From positions 3,749,501 through 3,813,500 of the forward strand of contig CATNEN010000037.1 in assembly GCA_950097015.1 (NCBI GenBank): DNA of 64,000 nt, written 5' to 3'. A program made the position numbers and the translations under genes. Below, one piece after another: positions 57,492 to 64,000 of this stretch; position 1 is the first letter of the stretch; each line of letters opens with the position of its first letter. This DNA comes from Macrostomum hystrix (taxonomy: Eukaryota > Platyhelminthes > Macrostomidae). The notes below the pieces were generated by a model. It was not told where the DNA came from and made no database searches. It worked only from the letters and a program-made list of their open reading frames with translations.

Positions 57492-57837
57492 AAAATGCAT
57501 GCATAGTACTACCTACTTATAGTAGCTATTCTAGTCTTGAATCTATTTTTAGTTGTCCGGCTAGCCAGTTTTCATTTCTTACCTTTCTTACTGTTTTTGT
57601 GCTTTATGGTTATATTTTCCTTAGAAAACTACTTTTGCATTTTCCAAAAATGTTTTATTTTTTATTTTCTCAATGGTTATTACCACTTACGAGATATTTT
57701 AACTCTGACCAAATATCAGTGATTTATCAGTGCGTCAAATACAGCAAATCACTTCCCTAATTGCCAAAACTTGGGCAGACTGCTTTCTTGACTCATTTCT
57801 TTCTCAGGAGATCACAAATTATTGCCCTGCACACCGC

Positions 57838-58290
57838 CCAGTGACTGCAGATCAGCCGCTAACAAGCATGCTTGGACACACACACAGCCCAGTGACTGCA
57901 GATCAGCCACTAACAAGCATGCTTGGACACACACACAGCCCAGTGACTGCAGATCAGCCGCTAACAAGCATGCTTGGACACACACACATCCCAGTGACTG
58001 CAGATCAGCCGCTAACAAGCATGCTTGGACACACACATACCAGTGACTGCAGATCAGCCGCTAACAAGCATGCTTGGACACACACACAGCCCAGTGACTG
58101 CAGATCAGCCGCTAACAAGCATGCTTGGACACACACATAGCCAGTGACTGCAGATCAGCCGCTAACAAGCATGCTTGGACACACACACAGCCCAGTGACT
58201 GCAGATCAGCCGCTAACAAGCATGCTTGGACACACACATAGCCAGTGACTGCAGATCAGCCGCTAACAAGCATGCTTGGACACACACAGT
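57838..58290 (+). repeat. 46-50 bp minisatellite upstream of ANAPC4
   Basis: About nine copies of a unit containing CCAGTGACTGCAGATCAGCC and CTAACAAGCATGCTTGGACA followed by a variable (CA)n. Unit length varies with the CA run. Each unit has the 12-bp palindrome CAAGCATGCTTG and CTGCAG. It ends about 40 bp before the candidate acceptor of ANAPC4. Confidence 0.95.
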
Positions 58291-58317
58291 CCAATGAAAC
58301 TGTAATCTTAAAGATGT

Positions 58318-58331
58318 TTTCTCATCTTCAG
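58318..58331 (+). promoter_or_regulatory. Candidate trans-splice acceptor of ANAPC4
   Basis: TTTCTCATCTTCAG is a strong pyrimidine-rich 3' splice site ending 10 nt before the ATG. Confidence 0.45.
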
Positions 58332-58341
58332 CCATCAAATC

Positions 58342-61300
58342 ATGACCAGCGAAGCGGCAGGTGGCCTACCCGAGTACTCGTTCCGCACTAGCTCTGACAA
58401 GAGCCTCCCAGGCCATCAAATTCGCCTGATGAAAGCCTCGCCACGCATGGATTTGCTGCTGTTGGCGGCAGACAATGGCGATGTGCTGCTGTACCGTTGG
58501 GGTTGGGAGCGGGTCTGGCTGGTTGCCAAGCCAAGGGATCTGCGCGACTGTCCGGCTGCTGACGGTGACAAGGACAGTGATTGCTGCCAGTCCTGTCACC
58601 TGCATCGACTGGCGACCCGACGGACAGGTGGCGTTGGTGGCTTACAGGTGAGAACTGGTTTATTGTTGGCTTACAGGTGAGAACTGGTTTATTGATGGCT
58701 TACAGGTGAGAACTGGTTTATTGATGACCTATATGTGAAGGATATCAGTTAGTAGTGGTTGACAGATGAGGAATCCCACTTGTTTCACGTGTGCTTTGCG
58801 CATTTGTCATCTTCAGTTCCTGTTCAAATTTTCTCATTCAATTAGCGACGGCCGCATCCGACACCTCAGCCTGGAAGATGGCAGCGTGCTGCACGAAGAT
58901 CACGTGACCAGACCTGACGACAAGAGCCGCTCAGACTGCGAGGAGCTCGACACTGATTTAGACGAAGGCCCGGTGCTGTGCAGCCACTGGGCCGTGCTGG
59001 CCAATCGTCAGTTCAACGAGCCCTGGACCCGGGCTCGCGACGCTCTGCCGGTCTTCTCCGACATCTTCGGCAACGGCGGCGGCTCCTCAACCGCCGGCAT
59101 CGTCGACTGGACGGCCTCGCGTCGTATTGAGCGCCAGTTAAGCATGCTGGCGCTGACAACTCGGCGCCGGCTGCACCTGCTGGCCTATGGCATCTGCCGA
59201 CTGTGTCGGGTGTCGCTGGACGAGTTGTCCATGAACGCTAGTCGGATCTGGCAATCTGGCCTCTACCGGCCAGTGTCCGTCATGCTGTCGGACAATTTGA
59301 CCTGCGTCAGCCTGCTGGCTCGGCTCTCAAATAAAGTCGAAAACAACGAAGAAGCCGGTGGTAGTCCGCAGTCCATGCTGCTGCAGTGCGACACCGGCCT
59401 AGCAGCAGCTGGCCGTTACGAGCGGGTGAGGCAGGTTGCCCTGACTGTGGTGCAGCTGACCCAGCTCACTGCAGCTGTGCGCCGCTGTCTCAAGGACATG
59501 CGAGAGTGCTGGGAGGACTCGGTAATTTGCTTGTTGTCTCCTCTGATCCTACAAATCATTTTGTATCTGTAGAATCTGAAGATGAAAACAACTGATACTT
59601 AAAATTAATCAGGTATAAGCTCAGGTCCATAAACTCAAGCTGTTGTATTATCTGATTCCAAAAATCTATTTACAGTATTCCCAGATCCCTATAGACAATA
59701 CTCCACAATCCCGGATCCCAAAAGACAATCCACCAAAATCCCAGATCCCAAAAGGCAATCCACCAAAATCCCAGATCCCAAAATGCTAATTCCCCATAAT
59801 CCCAGAATACCCAGATCCTTAATCTAAATCTGCTTTAATCCCATATCCTTAAAGTCAATCCGCCATGATTCCAGATTCCCAAAATCAAATCACAATAATT
59901 TTAGATCCCCAATTCCAGGTCCCAAAGGTCCCTGGTCCCAGCCTATCCTAACAAGCAAGCCACTCCCCACCCAAAGGTGCACGAGTTGGACCAGAAATTC
60001 GCCGACTACAGCAAGGATCGCGACGAATACGCGCTGGCCATGGGCGAGCCTGATTGGCAGCTCCGCACTGATCTCATGGCCCTGCTGCTCACCGGCCATT
60101 GTCACGCCAAATTTCGTGAATTCCTCTGCGAAGGCCTGTCCAGAGCTGGCCTAGTCCGCATCGGGCGCGGCATCGAGGCCAGCCTGTGCTCCGTGCAGCG
60201 GCACAACGCCAGGCAGCTGCAGACTCTGCTGTTTGCCGCAATTTTTCATCTCAGCGAGCTGGCCGATCTGGCGGCCACTGGCGTCGGCGAATTCGGCGAC
60301 GATGCGGATGACGAGCTGGGCGAACGGCGATTCCAAGCTGGCGAAGATGCTGAAGAGTCTGAGATTGTAGTGGATGACGAGGAGAAGGAAGATGGAGGCC
60401 TCGGCAGGCTTCGGCTAGGTGGGAGTTGTACTCAAGATACCTACTCACCTACTTAAGTGCAAACAGTCACTCAGCCGCAGCTATTGGCTGTAAAACTGTT
60501 GTGTACATTCAGTCGGTGGACTGCAAATGTTCTGTCCCAGCAGATGCTGGTACCCTTTCAATAGCTGGATTGTAACAATTTGGAATTAAGCTTGTTACTC
60601 AACTGGAGATAATTTCCCCTTGGTCCAAGATTCGAACTCGCGACCCTGTCGGTCAGAAGTACAAAACAATTTTTTCCACATGAGCTAAATGTAAATTGTA
60701 CTTTAATCAATGCTCGAAGTTTACATGTACTTTTATTTCTTTGTTAAAGTACATAACTGTTTTTCCGCCCAGGCGAGCTCAGTCGCAGGCGCGCAGTTGA
60801 CGCGCTGAGCTACGCCGGCACCGCTCTGGCCAAATCGCTGGAACTCGGGGCCGTCATCGATCGCACCCGGGACAGCCTGCGCGCCTTCTGCGAATGGCTG
60901 TTCGTGCAGATCCTTCGCCTGTCCAAGGAACCCGTGCCCCGCTCTCTGCAGCAAACTACAGCTCAGCGGCGCCGCCTGGTCTCCGAGTTCATTCGACACC
61001 AGCTGGCCGAAGGAGACGGACAGAGAAGATTCCGCCTGGAACTAGTCGGACAGTATCTGGCCGAGGCTCCCCTGGCCGCCGTGCCCGACTGTCCGACCGT
61101 CTGGCAGCAGGTGCTGGAACGACATCTGAAGCGGCAGCGGGAGATGGAGGAAGTGACTGAGGCTGGCGGCACGCGGCGATCGACGCCGTCCTGTCTGCTT
61201 GTGCAGCCCGACAAGGCGGCTTCAATGGCGCAGTGCCTCAATCGACTGTGCGACATGGTGGCCTCCGGCTGCCGGCTGGCTGAGCCCCGGAGGCTGAGGC

Positions 61301-62071
61301 TGCTGACACCTGCGCTGCCGCTACCTGGTTGCCGACCACTGGCGCAGGGGTACATGGGAAAGCAGGTGAGCCACTGTGCGGGTGTCTCATTATGGGAAAG
61401 CAGGTGAGCCACAGTGCGGGTGTCTCATTATGGGAAAGCAGGTGAGCCACTGTGCGGGTGTCTCATTATGGGAAAGCAGGTGAGCCACTGTGCGAGTGTC
61501 TAATTGTAATTCACCCACTGCCAAACAGGGCCAGTACCACGCGCTGCTGCTGGATCCGAGCCTTAACAGCTGCCTGCTAGTTCGTCAGCAGATGGCAGGC
61601 CAGTCCTTCGCTGACGCATCCTGGTGTGGTCTCCGATTCAGCTTCCGCTCGCCTAATGGCGCCGAATTTGCCGACGCCTGCCAGCTGGATTCAAACCAGT
61701 TCGCCTGCCTGCTTGTCGAGGCGGCGTCCGAGACTACATCTCTCTTTGTGCTGCCGCTGGCAGTCTTTAAAGATGCCGACTGGTCGCCACTGTCTTCCCC
61801 GGAGGCGGCCCTGAAATTAAGTAGCATCGACCTGGCCGAACGGCTCAGCGAACGTCTACGCTGGGAGAATCTGCCCGGTCGCGGTATCGCTGTAGCCGCT
61901 GAGCGTCGCCTACTTATGTCCCTGCTGTTCTCCTGTCGCCGGCGTCTCTGTGTCTGTCTACTCGAACCCTACTGCGAAGACGACGACGATGAAGAAGCAG
62001 ACGGGGAAGGCAAAAAAGGCGGTGGTGAGGCTGAAGCTGCCGAGTCTGCACTGATGGAACAGGACGCCTAA
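58342..62071 (+). CDS. ANAPC4: Anaphase-promoting complex subunit 4, with an internal frame discrepancy
   Basis: Exons 58342-58647, 58846-59521, 59977-60418, 60773-61365 and 61529-62071, about 853 codons (human 808). APC4 is a scaffold of the APC/C ubiquitin ligase. The N-terminal WD40-like part has IRLMKASPRMDLLLLAADNG and VLLYRWGWERVWLV. The helical domain has SLRAFCEWLFVQILRLSK and LVGQYLAEAPL. An acidic tail follows. In exon 1 the family segment TCIDWRPDGQVALVAY is read one base out of frame from the ATG frame, and only that frame splices correctly (AG at 58647 to CGACGGC at 58846). The exon lengths total 2560 nt, one more than a multiple of three. The shift lies between about 58510 and 58595. 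This may be an assembly error or a real mutation. Exon 1 and exon 4 donors are tandemly duplicated. Confidence 0.82.
58638..58735 (+). repeat. 29-bp tandem duplication including the exon 1 donor of ANAPC4
   Basis: GGCTTACAGGTGAGAACTGG plus TTTATTG(A/T)T occurs three times, with a decayed fourth. GT donors fall at 58648, 58677 and 58706. The first copy contains the last nucleotides of exon 1. Confidence 0.93.
59610..59975 (+). repeat. Degenerate ATCCCAGATCCCAAAA repeats, ANAPC4 intron 2
   Basis: Words such as CCAGATCCCAAAA and CAATCCACCAAAATCC recur with irregular spacing in intron 59522-59976, an eroded tandem array. Confidence 0.6.
61351..61503 (+). repeat. 38-bp tandem duplication including the exon 4 donor of ANAPC4
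   Basis: A 38-bp unit beginning ATGGGAAAGCAGGTGAGCCA starts at 61354, 61392, 61430 and 61468, nearly identical in all four. Each carries the exon end AAAGCAG and donor GTGAGC. Donors are at 61366, 61404, 61442 and 61480. The array is almost the entire 163-bp intron. Confidence 0.95.
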
Positions 62072-62360
62072 TGAAGTTCTAAGGTTTTTTATTAGGAATT
62101 CGACTGTTCGTGACTCTTCAACCTATCCCCTTATGAAAACATGAATTTTTGTAACTACGAAAGACATGTAACTATTGTTATTATCATAAATTATTATTAA
62201 TTGTAAAATTACTTGTCTCCATCGCTTTCGTCAAGTAAAATCTGGTTCAGTTATAAAATTTGGCTCTCTGTCCAATGAAACTATTAGTTTCTTTGTTGCA
62301 TTTCGCATCTTCCGATATCTTTTTGGTGTTTATTTAGGTGTATTATATTCACGGATAAAA

Positions 62361-62366
62361 AATAAA
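62361..62366 (+). terminator. Polyadenylation signal of ANAPC4
   Basis: AATAAA 290 nt after the stop. No closer canonical AATAAA was found, although AT-rich variants exist. Confidence 0.45.
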
Positions 62367-62838
62367 CTTAGACTGAATGCGCTCTTGTTTCAACGCTCAT
62401 ACGTCAACGTGAAAATGTATATGAATATGAAAAATTTGTTTTCTCGTCTCGGTTATTTATAGTTTCAGAGGCAACTAAATAAAAAGTCGAAATAGCATTT
62501 GCACGTGATAGTAAACATTTCTTACTGTCAGTTTGACGTTTAGGAAGCTTAGTTCAAAATCATTAGTTCCTCAAAAAGCTTTTAAAATAATTTTTGTGTT
62601 GTAAAAGTATCAGTATCAGTATACTAATTTGTATCAGTATAAAGCGCAATGAATAACTATAGCTATGGAGTAGATATGCATCAAGTTGATTCACCTTTTC
62701 AAACGAAACATTTGTTATGTTTTTTTAACGTAAACGTTGTTTTCGTTTTCGCGGAAAATTCTGTTTATCACTTTAGTTTAGCACTGCACGCTAAGGTTGT
62801 TTGCCCTATGTAATGGTTTCCCGATGGATATTCAGATT

Positions 62839-62868
62839 GCACCCACCCACCCACCCACCCACCCACCC
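62839..62868 (+). repeat. (CACC)n microsatellite
   Basis: Seven tandem CACC units in otherwise AT-rich intergenic DNA. Confidence 0.95.
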
Positions 62869-62930
62869 AGATTGATATTCGATGAATCAAAAACTCTATA
62901 AAATTAAACAAACTTGGAGTGTCGAAACTT

Positions 62931-63213
62931 TATATTCTCCATACAGCAAACGAGATATGATACCATGTCAAATTCCTACCAAATTGGACTAGTAGTTTCG
63001 GAGATAATCATCTGTACGTGGTGCTCACCATCTCTGCTATATATTTCAATAGGCTCTCTTGATATTCGCAGGAGAGACACTTTGGCTTAATCCACACTGC
63101 TCATACTTAATATTCTCCATACAGCAACTGAGATATGATACCGTGTCAAATTTCTACCAATTTGGACTAGTAGTTTTGGAGATAATTACCTGTACATGGT
63201 GCTCGCCATCTCT
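62931..63213 (+). repeat. Direct repeat of about 105 bp, two diverged copies
   Basis: 62931-63036 and 63108-63213 share ATATTCTCCATACAGCAA, GAGATATGATACC, TTGGACTAGTAGTTT and GGAGATAAT, then TGTAC and TGGTGCTC in the same order at about 88% identity by eye. No open frame. Probably part of a dispersed element. Confidence 0.8.
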
Positions 63214-64000
63214 TGTTTACTTGCTCACCAACCATTAAATGTTTACCCTTTACATATGCTGCTCGACTGCAATACTTGAAACCAAATAGCTATTATATAT
63301 GATGACTGTCTACTTATCGATCAAACAGCAATAAACTTATTTAGTTTATATATCACTAAGATCCAGAATATTTTGGACTTTATTAGGCCTATTGCATATT
63401 ACTTTTGCTGTATAATAGTTTCCGCATTCTTTAAAGTTAAAAAAATAGTGTCTTTCGAATTTAAACCACTTGTGCAAGATACACAATTCATAGCATTATG
63501 ATATATATTTGGTAAAGCATACATTGTTAAATTCTTTAAGACCAAAGTTTATTAGGCCTAACATCTAGAGGTTCTTAGATGTATCAAAAGCATTGTCATT
63601 ATCATACTTATTCACATTTGCAATCAGGCTATTTTTATAATAGGTTAATGTCTGAAGAATGTTACAATGTTCAGTCCAAATCATAGTAATTGTTTTTTAA
63701 CTTTAAAGCCTCAAATTTCATAAACAGGCTTACAAGTTAACTCTTTGCATCACAAAATATTCTAGCCAATTTATTTTAATAAAATAATTGATATAATTAT
63801 GCTACTGTTAACAAAAGTGCCAACTTAATTGGTGATCCTTGTTATTTGCATTATTTAGAGCAATTTTTCATAGTATCATATAGTAATTAAATCAATTGAC
63901 TCTTGTATGTTGTTATGTCATCTGGTCATTTTAATTTGTGGTAATATATCTGGTTGTTTTCATTGCGCCAGTTTTGATGTGCACTGCTTTTATATTTTTA
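63214..64000. other. AT-rich intergenic region at the window end
   Basis: No gene, RNA gene or tandem array recognised. Confidence 0.6.

Noticed and set aside
58550-58590. A micro-intron explaining the ANAPC4 frame shift
   Set aside because: The GT-AG pairs I tested in the interval have lengths of 0 or 2 modulo 3, while 1 modulo 3 is required.

Overview
This window is nuclear DNA of a bilaterian animal. Conserved metazoan genes are split by GT-AG introns, exons are GC-rich, intergenic DNA is AT-rich, and there are polyadenylation signals, tRNA-derived SINEs and a non-LTR retrotransposon fragment. A lophotrochozoan is likely and a free-living flatworm (Macrostomum-like) is a reasonable guess. 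The grounds are pyrimidine-AG acceptors 0-21 nt upstream of several start codons, which suggests spliced-leader trans-splicing, and the style of the retroelement. The species is inference only.

Layout, all genes on the + strand: 3' end of CAF-1 large subunit CHAF1A (2-466); AT-rich gap with a SINE; ATP synthase coupling factor 6 ATP5PF (3938-4270); exosome nuclease EXOSC10/Rrp6 (5863-9164, first exon not found); cation-dependent mannose-6-phosphate receptor M6PR (9543-12801); two large intergenic minisatellites (12958-16215); a 14-exon xanthine dehydrogenase XDH (17109-30897); two more intergenic arrays (31673-34425); a secreted GM2-activator-like protein (35938-36765); a 20-bp array; a small single-pass receptor with a BCMA/TACI-like cysteine pattern (38772-39305); a two-TM protein with a PPxY motif (40271-40849); about 3 kb of AT-rich gap; a retrotransposon fragment and a SINE on the minus strand (43970-45215); the histone chaperone NAP1L (45907-57377), whose intron 51402-56569 contains a complete kainate-type glutamate receptor (51826-56333); and the APC/C subunit ANAPC4 (58342-62071). 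The remainder is AT-rich intergenic DNA.

The dominant structural theme is minisatellites. Nearly every long intron and several intergenic gaps hold a private tandem array with units of 15-50 bp, while the exons around them are intact. Two ANAPC4 introns show what may be the birth of such arrays, because the exon end and its GT donor are themselves tandemly duplicated. One 37-bp family occurs at two loci (M6PR intron and XDH 3' end) in opposite orientation.

The genes are unrelated housekeeping or membrane functions and do not form a pathway. CHAF1A and NAP1L are both histone chaperones, and M6PR and the GM2-activator-like protein are both linked to lysosomes. Notable protein features are an XDH with Tyr at the substrate Arg880 position, an M6PR with a conserved sorting tail but altered sugar pocket, a kainate receptor with changed pocket residues, and a single-nucleotide frame discrepancy in ANAPC4. 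All exon boundaries were placed by eye from splice signals, phase and remembered family sequences. No search was run.
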